A stretch of 64,000 bases of DNA from Acanthaster planci (lineage: Eukaryota > Echinodermata > Asteroidea > Valvatida > Acanthasteridae), in assembly GCF_001949145.1 (NCBI RefSeq), contig NW_019091395.1:1447402-1511401 (forward strand). The letters run 5' to 3'. The position numbers and the translations under genes were made by a program. The notes under the pieces are model-generated. The model saw only the letters and a list, made by a program, of their open reading frames with translations. It made no database searches and was not told where the DNA came from. Below, piece by piece: positions 22,801-34,249 of the stretch (positions within the stretch are counted from its first letter, which is position 1; every line of letters starts with the position of its first letter).

Positions 22801-25800
22801 TTGGAAAAAAGGGATGGTAAGTTTTCTTCAAACCAAGGCAAGCAAAGCAGCCACATGTCATCTGAAGCAAAGTCATCCAATTCCCAAGGGAACACAACTG
22901 CCACAGACGTGGGCAATGAATTCTATTTTCCCACAACCTCCTTTGAGGAGAATCATCACCAGTGGTTGAAAGAAGTTCCAAATACAGCTCACACTGAGAC
23001 TCCTGCAACATCTGGCCCCTCTAAAAACTCAGTCACTATTTTCAATAGAAGCTTCTTTGGAAACTCACAAGAGGAAGAGGAATCTGTTTGCTTTCCTGAT
23101 GCAAAAGATACAGGACATTTATCTTGCAAAGAGGATTGCCAGCAAAGGTTGGGGCAAATTCCAAGTCCATTAGAAGCATGCAACGAGGGCAATCCAAAAT
23201 CTTCCCTCTGGCCAGTTGGTGGTAGGAGGAGACATAAAGGTTTAGAAAGCAAATTTAGGGCCATGCACTCATCTCATTCACAAAATGCTCCACATTCAAC
23301 GGAAGATCATCATCAGCAGTTAGGCCAGATGAGGGGGGACATCGAGATTGTGTTGAGCTCTTCATCGTCGGGTTTTGACAGGACTAGGCATTACGGCAAA
23401 GGGATAAAGAAAAAAACATTTCACCAAGATGCTAAACAAGACAGAAATCAGAGCTTTCAACGGCACAAAAGATCAAAGGGTAGTCCTTTGATTCAATCCA
23501 AAGGGCAAGTAAACAATGCACATGCACAAGACCGTCATGTAGAAGAAGTCAGAAGTCAAGCAATAACACAACAGATCCACAGTGCGAGTTCACAGACCAC
23601 TGTTAATAGAACATTTCCAGATTCCCACCTTGATGTTCAAGTGCTAGACAGTCTCAGCTCCACCCAAAGCTCAGTCAGATTACCTGTGAAGGCACGGCAA
23701 AAGGCAAGGCGCAGTGTGCACTCTGAAGTGTCTGGAAACCAAGGGGCAAGACAGAAGAGGAACAACAAATTTGGCAGGAGCACCACAGTCTCACAACCTG
23801 ACGTCCAAGTTGTTGAGAAGCAGGGCTCTAGACTAGATGAAAAAGAGCCGTCTGAGAGAAAAACAAGAACTGGACGTGTGGTGTTCTCTGATAGCACTGA
23901 TTCAACAGACATTGATGTTGTGGAGCTAGTGCGACAGCTGGATGAAGATGAGAAGATGGCGAAACAGCTCCAAGTAAGTTTACTTACACTCTGCTGGTGG
24001 TGGATTTTAAAGCTAAAAGCTAAGGATAAAATATTTCTTCAAATTTTGAACAGAATTTCTTGAACATTTTTCTTTCAAACTTAGCTCATCAGATTGTTCT
24101 GAGCAGGGTTGTTACAACACATGCACTGTACCTGTACAGTGGAATGCATGAAATTTTCTTGTTACATGTATTTTGAGACAATCTAAATATTAATATGTTG
24201 GTTAAAAATTTTTCTAGGAGCATTTTGATGCAGAGCTTGCCAGACTTACCCAGCAACACAACGAGATAATGTCTGATGTTCCACAGGTGAGTTCTCAGCT
24301 TTTATTTGGTTAGACGTCCTGTTCGGACACTTCAAAAAATTCACCACTTCCTGCCTGGCACTTTTTGATGTTCAGGCTGCTGGGCCAGGTGCTTTTTCAT
24401 TTGTTTCCATTTTTCTAAATTCTTCAAAAATTCATATCTTCATTTATTGATTGCGTGCACCCAAAAGAATGACTGTCCTGTTGCCACTCTAATCTGACAG
24501 CTAACCTACATTGACGTGTGAGTATTGTAGCCACGCATGCTGCCCAGTAAAGAGCCCCCATTATGTTGCATAATTTCCCCTTAGTTTGGAAATTAGCCCA
24601 GTGCGTTGGTACACTGGCTGGCCGGGGTTGCTATGCAGAGCGCGTGGGCCATGAGGCTGAACCGGTCCATTCAACGGGCACACTGGCACAGTGAATGCTG
24701 CACAACACGGCCAGATTCCACAAGTGCTCAGTGGTATTGTATCGCTAATCGCTGGAGCAAATGCTTTTGTCCATGCTTATAATCCACTGGCGCTGGCAGA
24801 GGCAAACAATTATACTGTTTCAAAACAATGACGGATTATCTAAATATAAGTATATGTTGAGTAAGGACAAAAGCCTCTTCTAATGGCCAGCACTCTGCAA
24901 TGACAGCATATGAACCTTCACTGGCAAGTCCCAGCAGCTCGGTCTTTTGTTCCAAGTTCGGTCAACCCGGCCATTAATAAAGGCCAATTTTCCAGTCCAG
25001 TGAACCCATTGTTTCCCATCAATGATGGAATTGCCTTCGCTGATGGCCCAAGCTTTCTACTTACAGCAAATAAACTTTTCTAAAAACACCCAGCAACTTT
25101 ATTTTTAGTTTTAAGAGAGAGCTCCGAATTCGGGAACTCGAGCCTTGCGGCACACACCGTGTCTCCAGTACTGGGCTCCCCGGTACCGGAGACACAGTGT
25201 GAAGTGTTTAATGGATTTGCATTATGTACGTGCACTTCATGACTGAATTTTGTGCATATCACTTTTTTAGTTTAAATGTTAAACATGTGATTGCCAGTCC
25301 TTCCAAATACTCCTCTTATTTTCATTTTGCTCATTATTTTTTAATACATTTCAGCAGGTTATTGCATGGCATCTTCTGAAAAAATCACTCATTTCCTGGT
25401 TCAACTTCAAGAGAAGTTGCTGTAGTCCCCCAGACACCACATTCAAAAGCACATATGCTAACTGTCAGTATTTCAAATATGATCGGCCCATTTCGGAACT
25501 GTGTCCATGAATGACATCCAAGATATCTGGGATGTGTGAAGGTCCCAATACCAAGGCAAGAGAGCAACTGTGTTGCCCATCAACAGAAAAAAAAGGGCTG
25601 TGCAATTCTTGAATTAAGAAACTCTGGGTTAGGCAACTTCTGGCTTGACACAGTGGCTGAGATTTAACCTTTGAAAGAAAGCAGACAATATTTTCAGAAG
25701 TCACATTTCTGATAACCATTTACATGTACAGTGTGTATAAGGACTTACCATGGGTGTTACTCCCCAGCTTCTTGAGCCCATTGCCATCCCTCCCCCATTA

Positions 25801-28800
25801 CCCACTCTGCCACACCCCCCACCACTCTTTCCCAATCCCCTGACCATCATACCCCCGGTGCCAGGCAGAGGGCAGGAGATGAGATGGAGGGATGACTTGA
25901 TGGACATGAACCCTGTCAATGCTTCCATGATGGCAGAGATGGGACGCTTCCTGAATGCCAACACGGAGACTCAACCCGGCTATGGCTATCGCGGGGTAAG
26001 AAAACTAGTTGTGTATCAACGACACCGTGGACTGGGGACTTGACAGCAATGATGGTAGGGGTAGGGTGAATTCGTTGTGTGCTAATGAGGGAGACGCTAT
26101 GTGTGCGAGTGCTCATGCTGCACCTGTATTTGACAATCATTCTGATATTTTTGGGGTCAATTTTTCGTCACTCGACCATATCTTGCAGTGTATTTTATTA
26201 GTTCAGTGATTCAGTACTTCAACTATCAGGTTGCTGCCCTCAGGTAGTTTTGATCACAGTGTCTCTCAGAATGAAGCCTGCCCTGGTTTGCATCATTATG
26301 AACAGCTTTTCAGTCACTAACAAAGTTCATTTGATTTTTTTGGCCAGAATAATTTTCAGCATTCTTCTATTAAAGATTTCCCACCCTTGAAGCTAGTTTT
26401 CCACAAGTTTTTGTATCAGTTTGAGCATATCCACTCTCATAAGAGCAGTAGTTGATTCCTGTACCATAAGTGGACATTCAGAGAGTCAATTTTAATGTCT
26501 ATTTCAAAGATTGGAAGTTGGATCTATACTGAGAGTACTTTTTTTGGGATTAAAATCTGTAGAGACAACGTAGAGGTCGTGCCAGGGGTCGAGGTAGGTC
26601 ACGAACCAGAGGTCATCACCAAGTGGAGCCCGATGGGAATGATTATGAGGTTTGTATAAACCTAAGTGAGGAATGCACACTTTTTCCGCTTCCCACTTAC
26701 ACAAATGACCAACCATTATTTATGACTCTTTTTTGTTGAGCACCAGATTAGTACGAGGTCGATTTTTTTGGGGGGGGGGCAGTGTATACAAGTATTTATC
26801 CAGCGCCAGCAAATTTATACTGAACAATATTTTCCTGAGCACATGCGCAGGTTTTTTTTTGTGTGTGTGGCATTCGAAATTCTTACCATAACAAATCTTA
26901 GTCTGGTTCTAAACCAACATAGTCATTGTGACTTCGTATTTACAAGGTAGGGAATAACACCATTTAATAATTTCAGACTTTTTCCCTTTGATTTGGAAAA
27001 AATCCTCCATAGCTATGAATTGGAAAGAAAATGCAAAACCGTGGATGATAGAAATAATTTTGAATTAACAAAAGAAGAATATTGTTCATTTTTGGTACCA
27101 AAAAAAGACAAATGCTGGGATTTGAACCTACATGGATGTCGTGTGATCTTGTGATGTATACGCTATCCACTATACCACTAATGCTTCTCAAAAATAGCTG
27201 TAATTGTTAAGCTTTATAGTGTCACTCATGTATATGTGTCAAAGACTAAAATTGGCTAAATACTGTTTAGATAAATTTTGCCGGCACTAACTATATATAC
27301 ACATAGTTCTTTTGTTGCTTTGGTTCATTGGGGTAAAGCACATGCCGCATATTAACAAGTTAAATCCTTTTCTCTGTTTAACCCTCCAAAACACCATTGT
27401 TAATTGGTAGTTTGTCAGAGAAGCTGTGAACAATGCAAGCAGGGAAACTGCTTCAACATGGCCAGCATCTGTGAACATGTGTAGTGTATCGCATGTCCAT
27501 CTAAAATGTCATGGTTTAGAGAAAAGAAATACAACGTTTTCTGCACAGTGTTTTACAGTGCCAGGTTGTAAGCTAACACAGATTTGCATACATTCGTGAG
27601 CAAAAGTGTACTTCAAGAGAGAAATTTTGTAATCAAGATATGGCAGAACCTTAGATCTTGTGCTGTCATAAAGTTGTTGTTACTGTAATTGATTGCTGTT
27701 CAGCACATGACAGCAGACCATTGAGCAAAGTTTGGGGAAGTACTTATTGACTGAATTCTGTTTGCCATTTGAAGCAGAGACCCTTCCCTCGGTAAACAGT
27801 ATCTGCTTTTATTAACATAGCAATTGTGTTCTCATTTGTGAAGAAAAAGTTGGAAAATTGTAAATGTCAAAAAAAGATCCACTTTGGAATAAGGGGGAGG
27901 GGTCAAACAGTGATTAAAGAGGAGTGGAATAACACACAAAATATATTCCACTGTAAAATTAATGTCACACACCCTTAAAAAGTCTCATTTTCCCACCATT
28001 GTCCTGTACCTGTAGCAACTCTGGAACCTAGTAGAGAGGGTCGGTGATGTTGTGTCCAAGGGCCTGCCAGCCTCCTCAATCAACCTGCTGCCCACGTTCC
28101 TCTACTCGTCAGGCCAAGATTCCAGCGAGAAGGAGTGCTCCATCTGCATGGGCGACTACGAACTGGGCGAGAACATGCGGCGCCTTCCCTGCTTCCACTT
28201 CTACCATGCAGCCTGCATCGACAAATGGCTGAAGGTGAGTTTTTGAGTGTCGTTAGGTGGGTCCCCCACAGAGCGAGTCCTTCAGCCTTTTTCTCAGTAA
28301 TTTTGCACCAGTTTGCATGAGCAAGAGCAAACTGGGTTCTTTGTTCTGGCATCACTCAGTCTGGTATTTTTTACCAAAAAGTAGACATTGTGTGGGTGAC
28401 AGATGTTGATGCAGGTGAACCTCGTTAATAAGAGGTTCCTCAGACTTCACAGATTACCTTGTTATAACAGGAACCATGTATTACCAGGAATGAAAACAAT
28501 GAAGAACATTAGGTCTGAGGCCTAAAATGTCCTTGTTATAAGCAGAAGGTTGTATTGACAGTGAGTGCTTTTATTAACCCCTTGACGACGGGAATTTCTT
28601 CCGGAAAGCTGACTCCAAGAATTCCAGCCTCGCTTGGCCACGAAGGCCACCTGCCAAACTGCAAAATCTCGCTTTGTGGCCCTGCATGCTCTGCACGCTT
28701 TGAATTACACTGTGAAAAGGCTGATTGTTCGGTGGCTCTAACCACCCTTCCTCATTCCCATTGCCTCTTTTCAAAGTGGGGACTATTGTGAAACTGGTGA

Positions 28801-29413
28801 TTATGATGCAAATTCTTCTTTCACCGTGTTCGCTCGAGCGTGGGCCGAGAATAATAGCTGCAAAGCGGGCTGAGGATCTCAATTTTTACAGCGTGTTTAG
28901 CCGCCTCCCAGCACGAAGGGGTTAACAAGGTTCAACTGTATTTGATATTTATGCACACTTTGCTAAAATCTGTTCAGGTCTTTGACTCAGAAGTTGGCTG
29001 TAGTGACTTCCAACTCATTGTCTTAGGTTCGGTCATATACATACAAGTACAGACAACATGTAACTTGTGTGCTACCAAATTAAGAACTTGGCAAATTAAC
29101 ACCTTGAACTGAATTACATGTATGTTTCTACAGGAAGACCCAGATTAGCTGGGCTTTGCCCATTTAGGGTTAAAAACTGATATTCCCTAAAGTCAATGGA
29201 CAGCAACTCCAGACGAGTGAGTATTCCAACTGTGATATGCTGTCAATCACTCCTGAGTTTGTACTGACCAACTTGAATGTCCATCAGAGTACCTGGTACG
29301 TTGTTTGACATCATTTTACTCTCATTTTCCTCTTCTCATTGTCTGTGTAGGACAATCGGATCTGCCCTGTTTGCCGAGAAGAAGTCAACTTTGAAGCAGT
29401 GAATTTCACGTGA
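19646..29413 (+). CDS. RING-H2 E3 ubiquitin ligase with SUMO-interaction-like motifs (about 1334 aa)
   Basis: Seven coding exons join in phase: 19646-19809, 20799-23973, 24218-24286, 25768-25995, 26563-26649, 28016-28234, 29351-29413. Introns are GT-AG. The C terminus has a canonical C3H2C3 RING: Cys1282, Cys1285, Cys1300, His1302, His1305, Cys1308, Cys1319, Cys1322, with CSICMGDYELGEN and a CIDKWL core. RING-H2 domains bind E2 enzymes, so a ubiquitin E3 activity is expected. Hydrophobic-acidic motifs resembling SUMO-binding SIMs occur at residues 5-11 (EVVDVDD), 467-474 (DDSVILID), 902-907 followed by serines, 1000-1005, 1056-1061 and 1092-1098. Other parts are a Ser-rich disordered body, an SQSPVIGS-type repeat (about 605-712), a proline-rich exon 4 and an RG-rich exon 5. 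It lacks the conserved block ahead of the RING in Arkadia/RNF111, so I name no orthologue. A SUMO-targeted ligase is inference. Confidence 0.85.
20291..20469. mobile_element. Short pogo/Tigger-like MITE, copy 2 (intron 1)
   Basis: It starts CAGTGGAACGTCGTTAACAA after a TA and ends TTAATGAGGTTCAACT. The inside matches copies at 1865 and 28412 (CAGGAACCTGGTATTATCAG, GTCCTTGTTATAAG). About 180 bases, lying in the intron just before the large exon. Confidence 0.65.
20799..23973 (+). CDS. RING-H2 gene exon 2 (large, disordered region)
   Basis: The acceptor (tttcttttttatctgatcctgacag) is strong, and its phase fits exon 1 exactly, so the open frame before 20799 is intron. The exon is 3175 bases, Ser/Lys/Gln-rich with poly-Ser patches (SSSSSDSES), and includes five of the six SIM-like motifs and the octapeptide repeat. 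It ends at a gtaagt donor after DEDEKMAKQLQ, which continues as EHFDAELARL in exon 3. The 3.2 kb size is unusual for an internal exon. Confidence 0.85.
22447..22770 (+). repeat. Coding tandem repeat, 24-base unit (SQSPVIGS / SQSPVISS)
   Basis: About a dozen tandem copies of a 24-base unit, with near-identical units in the middle that alternate ATCGGTTCTCAATCACCAGT and ATCAGTTCTCAATCACCTGT. The frame is kept, giving alternating PVIG and PVIS octapeptides. Outer copies are diverged. Confidence 0.85.
24218..24286 (+). CDS. RING-H2 gene exon 3
   Basis: 69 bases, acceptor tttttctag and donor gtgagt, phase 0 at both ends. It encodes EHFDAELARLTQQHNEIMSD and completes an acidic-amphipathic segment begun in exon 2 that is probably helical. 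Confidence 0.75.
24287..25767 (+). other. Intron 3 of the RING-H2 gene
   Basis: 1.5 kb without exons that fit the phase. 24600-24830 is a GC-richer stretch of unknown nature. A tight hairpin lies at 25153-25201. Confidence 0.5.
25153..25201. repeat. Perfectly centred hairpin, about 23-bp arms
   Basis: CACACCGTGTCTCC faces GGAGACACAGTGTG across a three-base loop, with only a few mismatches or wobbles. It could form a cruciform or an RNA stem in the intron. Confidence 0.6.
25768..25995 (+). CDS. RING-H2 gene exon 4 (proline-rich)
   Basis: 228 bases, phase 0 at both ends, acceptor gttactccccag and donor gtaaga. It begins LLEPIAIPPPLPTLPHPPPL, a polyproline segment that could bind SH3/WW-type domains, followed by EMRWRDDLMDMNPVNASMM. 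Confidence 0.75.
26563..26649 (+). CDS. RING-H2 gene exon 5 (Arg/Gly-rich)
   Basis: 87 bases, phase 0, acceptor aaaatctgtag. It encodes RQRRGRARGRGRSRTRG, a strongly basic RG motif that may bind RNA or DNA or act in nuclear import, then an acidic end. The donor gtttgt is weaker than the others. Confidence 0.7.
26650..28015 (+). other. Intron 5 of the RING-H2 gene
   Basis: 1.4 kb, with a G-run near 26770 and a tRNA-like minus-strand stretch at 27113-27184. No further exon is needed for phase. Confidence 0.5.
27113..27184 (-). repeat. tRNA-like sequence (pseudogene or SINE head)
   Basis: The minus strand shows TGGTATAGTGG (A box) and GGTTCAAATCC (B box) about 35 bases apart, flanked by weak stems. 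The acceptor and T stems do not pair properly, so this is probably a decayed tRNA-derived repeat. Confidence 0.4.
28016..28234 (+). CDS. RING-H2 gene exon 6 (first part of RING)
   Basis: 219 bases, phase 0, acceptor ctgtacctgtag and donor gtgagt. After a linker (LPASSINLLPTFLYSS) it carries CSIC, CFHFYH and CIDKWLK, the first six zinc ligands. It is more GC-rich than the flanking intron. Confidence 0.9.
28412..28938. mobile_element. Pogo/Tigger-like MITE, copy 3, interrupted
   Basis: The left end is CAGGTGAACCTCGTTAATAA. The right end, TTAACAAGGTTCAACTG, is its inverse and is followed by TA. The middle matches copies 1 and 2. A second element (28578-28921) sits inside the right terminal repeat. 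Confidence 0.7.
28578..28921. mobile_element. piggyBac-like MITE inserted at TTAA
   Basis: 344 bases starting CCCCTTGACGACGGGA and ending TCCCAGCACGAAGGGG, flanked by TTAA on both sides (28574-28577 and 28922-28925). TTAA targets and CCC/GGG ends are typical of piggyBac-type elements. No transposase is present. Confidence 0.65.
29351..29413 (+). CDS. RING-H2 gene exon 7 (last two zinc ligands, stop)
   Basis: The acceptor gtctgtgtag is followed by DNRICPVCREEVNFEAVNFT and TGA. CPVC supplies the last zinc-binding pair, ten residues after the sixth ligand, as the RING-H2 consensus requires. Confidence 0.9.
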   Translation, partial: DNRICPVCREEVNFEAVNFT

Positions 29414-32400
29414 TGACATCTCCCGCCTAGACTAAAGATCTGTCAATGCCACAGTATCCCCGCAGTACTTGTACATCAGTAATAGCATTGAAGGCAGCAG
29501 AAACTCAGTGTAGGAACGCTCCGTTATCACTGTAATGGTGTAATGGTGAACAATTCCGCCTTGGATCAACTGAAGATGTTAACAGACTGCAGTCACAGTT
29601 ACAAGCGTGAGGGGTAAATACGCTTTTTATCAGGCATGTAAGAGTCCATTGACTTCTGTGCAAATGGTGAATTGTTGTAGAGGCTGTAGAGGAGCATGGT
29701 TCAATATTCATCTGCAGGTCTTTGATATTTCATATTTTACCTTACCTCTCCAATCTCCCGACCCAGAAAGGGCTAGGGTATACTCAGTTCCAACCATTAT
29801 CGCAGTAACTGTATTATCGCGGCATTGGAAATTTTGAATTTTGCATTGCCAGTGAGTTTCCACTTGGCAAATTTCACCCAGGTAATCAATGAATTATGGC
29901 CCGAGGATATGTTTTATGAAAACACAGTGAAAAATTTTGCAGGTTTCCGTAAGGTTTGATAGTTTTCAAATTAGATGTCACTTTTCTGAAATTTGAAAAC
30001 TTTTCTTTGTCATGTCCTTCATTACCTACCATCTGTCTCTTTAACAGTTATTTTTAATGCCACCCTGCCCTTAGATATGTGTTGATGGGTTCCCATATGT
30101 CACTTTCAAAATGGCCAAAGGTGTCTAAAGACACTAAGGGCTTCTGCGCTGAAAATTTTTTGTTTCATGAGTAAAGCGCGCCCCCAATCTCAATTAGAAT
30201 AGACTTTGCATCAATTGTACTTCTACCCCCGGGGCAGTTATGATTGAATCGACATTAATATCTCAATTTTTTTGCTTTCCTTAAACAACTTGAAGAATTT
30301 GCTAGGGATATTTCTAACTATAGCTATCCCTAACAGTCCCAAATCCTCCGATTTCAATATGATTTTTACATACACCCTAGGGGGTTATGGTTAATTTTGA
30401 ATGAAATAGTTCAGGTCTAATGAAATGTTTTTAAGTTTTGGGGAATTTGAACTCAGAAAGCAGACATTTTTAACAATTGTTTCAGACATCTATAAAAGAA
30501 TGAGGCCACCAAGAAAATGAAATATGTGATATTTATTATTCCTTTTGCAGACACCAATTTAAGTAAATAAGATGAATGTCAAAGTTGTTGCTGACAAAAG
30601 ATTTGGGTAAAAAAGTTCTGGCGAAACAAATGAAGTCATTCCTTGCGGATTAATAAGTGTAAGGTGACGCGGTGCAGTTGTTCCCATCTTGTTCTCTCAG
30701 CATTTGGCATCTTTAAGGAAGAGACTGGAAACAATAGATTCAATTACAGGTAAAATGGAACATATCACAAAATGAGGCTATTTTATTTCCTCTGAAAACT
30801 AAATCATTCTTTTTATTTATTCAAAGACAAAGTGCTTGAAGGGCCATCGTAGGAACCATTTCTGAATACCACGATAATAGAGACTCCTCTGCTTGCATGC
30901 TGTGCGCGCACACAACTTTTCTGAGCTATTGGAGAGGAATGTAAATCGAACCACAAACAGAATCTCATGAATCAAGTTAAAAAGTAAGAGTTAAACAACG
31001 AAAAATAGAATAATTCAGGAAGGTGAGCAAGCAATCTTTATTTTGATCAGGAAATTTCATAACTACCGCCAAAAAAAGAGTAACCCATGCATGGGAGTGG
31101 CTATTGGGTCTATATCAGGTTTTTGCACAGTGGCAGCCTCTAGATGTACATGCATATAACATGAACACTTCTCAGGGAACTTGTATCGGTACTGACGAGA
31201 GTCTGGCAAAGGTTTGGTTTTATAGACAGGTGTTAATAATGTGAAGTATGTTGGTCTTGTAAAAAAGTCTATAATAGTAATGAGTGAATTATTTTATAGC
31301 TTGTTATTAGATGCATCCAGTGTTGTGTGGAGGGGGTCGAATTTGTTTTATTAAACATTAATAATAATAGTTTATCAAATATTAACACCAAAACCCTAAG
31401 AAACAGCACCACGAAATAATAGCAAGGATGTGACCACGAGTAAGGATTTTGATATTTTTTCTCACGCGGCATCATGTTGAATAAAGCCCAAAATGTGTTG
31501 GCTTTTGAATTTCTGCACTTGCTGTCATGGGAAGTACGGTTTATTAACAATGTACATTCATAATCCCACGTTATAACCTCCACTTCTCAGCATTTGTTAA
31601 CACTTCTTGCAAGGTATTGAATTTCTGTTTACCTTTTCATTTGCTGTAACCCATATCTTATTTTATACAATACCTGCGTAAATGGGTTGAGGTTTAATTG
31701 ATTGGCCTGTTTATGGATGATGGTCTGACAACTTGCCCCCCCCCCCAACTTTGAAAATCCTTCTTCCGTAGTTGTTGGTTTTACCTCGGCCTACCCCGTC
31801 AGGGTGTATATTCTGCATGTTGTAATAGATTAACATAAAAATGGATGTATTGTTATAGAGTCTTCCCCCATTAGACTTTTATTTGTACTTTTGAATATTT
31901 AACAAATGTGTACTCCCACTTGATAATAAATTAAGGCAACATGATATTCTGCTTGATTGATATGATAATCATCCACTGAATGATGAATCCATATTCCATA
32001 ACCACTGAATAAATGAACCGTCCGCCAACTCCTTGAACTGCTGCCGATTTGTATTCAAGAAGTGCCACATCAATCCTCCGTTTCGTCTGTGTCCGTCCTT
32101 CCATCATTGTTTCAGACTTTCACCACCGGTGGCGTCACGTACATTGTCCTTCAGTTTCGCGCGAACATTTTCTGCTTCATATTGATGTTTTCTCTCCTGT
32201 CTGTGGCCCGTATGCACATGTATTTCTCGGTTACTGTACAAACAAAGTCCTGGTTCACGTCATCAGAAAAAATAGGCTAATGGTCTTTAGGCCTGGGCCG
32301 ATTATATGAATATTGGATCGATCAGCGAACATTCTAATACCCTGCAAAGCAAATGTCTGAAGGTAGTAATGAATGAAACAAAGAAAAAATGGTTTGAAAA

Positions 32401-34032
32401 ATAAAAGTGTACATACAGTTTCAGGAGTGATGAGTAAACTTAACGGTAGCTGAATGCCAACAACAGAAGCACATGGACAGACAGGTTGCACTCGTTGCTT
32501 GCTGTCATAAGGCAATATTGGGGGGCTGGGGGTGTACCGGGCTTCCAAAATATTCTGCAGCGGATGTGTCGTTGCACATATAACAACGCGTTTTGTTGTA
32601 TTCCCGGAACCACCTGCTTGTTCAATGCTGGACCTTTATCTTTTGGTGGGTTTTATATGTTTGGTGCATCACCGGATAAACATGATTGAAATGATACCCC
32701 GCATAGACACAGATTACATTATAACACTTGTCAAGCCTGCTGTCGCCATGGCATGCAGTAATTAGCGTGCCCCCCCCATGCAAGAAAAGATCTAATGTGC
32801 GCTGTCCAATGAGTAGATGTCGCATGAGTTTTGGATCGCGAACAATCAGGTGGCTGATAATTGCATGTATTTCTCGTCTTGTTTCATTTTTTACCGACTA
32901 TGTACAATAAGGGATGTGCGGGATTTTCTTGTGGTTGTCGCGCTCTGCGAAAGTATTTCCAACGCTCGTAATCGATAAACGTGCACAGTCTGGCAACTTG
33001 CTCCTTTAAAATAAAACACCCCGGATAATCAGCTCAATTTGTATTCATTCATGCACATGACAAAGTGTTACACAAACGAGATCTAAATCCTTTTCATAAG
33101 AGGGTGGTGGTTTGCAGTTCTTTCACCAACATAATGAGGTACGAGGGCGCCCTTTTGACGTCATAAGACACTCCTTCCAAAAGAGCGTCAATCCTTCGAA
33201 ATCACCAACCAACAATGTTTTCAACACAAAGCGGCCGCTGTTGTCCAAACAATCTGTTCAACATGAAAATCATAAAATAAAGTTGAACCTATGCCAAGAA
33301 GATGTAGAAAACTGCGCGTAATAATTGTGCACAAAGCTAAGGAGACATTACTCCGCCCAGACATCAGACTTTGCGCTTATTAACATGAGAATCATCATAA
33401 AATCCTAAATTTTGAGGTTTCTCGCTTTTACCGCTACAAAGGCCATGCTATATGATGTACATGCTACATTTAGGTCAAAGAAAATCCTATTGCATCTGTA
33501 CATGGTTCCTTTAAAAGTGTACCCCAAATGTGAAATCTGGATGATTTGTTGTTAGAATTGACGATACAGTTTGAAGTCGTTGGGCTATTCTTTAAAATGT
33601 TACTGAGCTTGCACATCTTCAGTGTACCAACAAAATCTTACAAATAAGATATAATAAAAATAAACTTAGGCTGAAGTTTAGAAGTTCGTGCGCGTTTTCA
33701 TGCTCCATAGGGCAACGGGATATCAGAACAGTTAAAACGCACCTCGCATGCATGCACGCCGTGTTTTACGTCCGGCATGTACGCGCACCATTGTAATTTA
33801 TGCATTCAACATTGAATTGTGGTCATTAAAATTTGAACTGTTTTGGCCACAACACATCCATCAAAATCTAGGTGCGTCTGTGCAGTAACCTTGCGCTCTA
33901 CAGAGTTGACGAATCAGATTAGACATAGGCCTAATTGGGAATCGTCGGTGGCCTTACAGGTCCTTTTTCTTCACAAAGATGCTTACACTATGTTTATAGC
34001 CTATTTTAAAAGCCGTATGAAGTGCTCTATAG
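29414..34032. other. 3' UTR of the RING-H2 gene, then intergenic
   Basis: The first part must hold the 3' UTR. AATAAA occurs at 31480 and again near 31926 and 32007, so the transcript end cannot be chosen. The rest is AT-rich with no convincing exon. Confidence 0.45.
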
Positions 34033-34142
34033 AGGCTTTGCGTAGCAGCCATCTTTCAGGACAGTTGTTTTGTTCTACAGGAAAACCTCCTTTGTGCATA
34101 CCCTGTGGAACCAAAGCACCGGCCTGCAAGATGGCAGCCATG
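34033..34142 (+). repeat. Interspersed repeat, copy 2 of 3
   Basis: Matches 1415-1533 (inverted) and 37168-37271. It ends in GCCTGCAAGATGGCAGCCAT, a YY1-like word. Confidence 0.6.
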
Positions 34143-34249
34143 TCAACCCCCCGTGCTTATATACGTTTGCATGTGACGCGGCTGACTCTCTGCAACCGTT
34201 TGGCCATCCTTTCTTTTATATGGCTCTTTTGCCCAGTGCAGTAATACAG

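Noticed and set aside
22139-22820. Long shadow frames over the octapeptide repeat
   Set aside because: They are other-frame reflections of the 24-base tandem unit, which is open in all frames.
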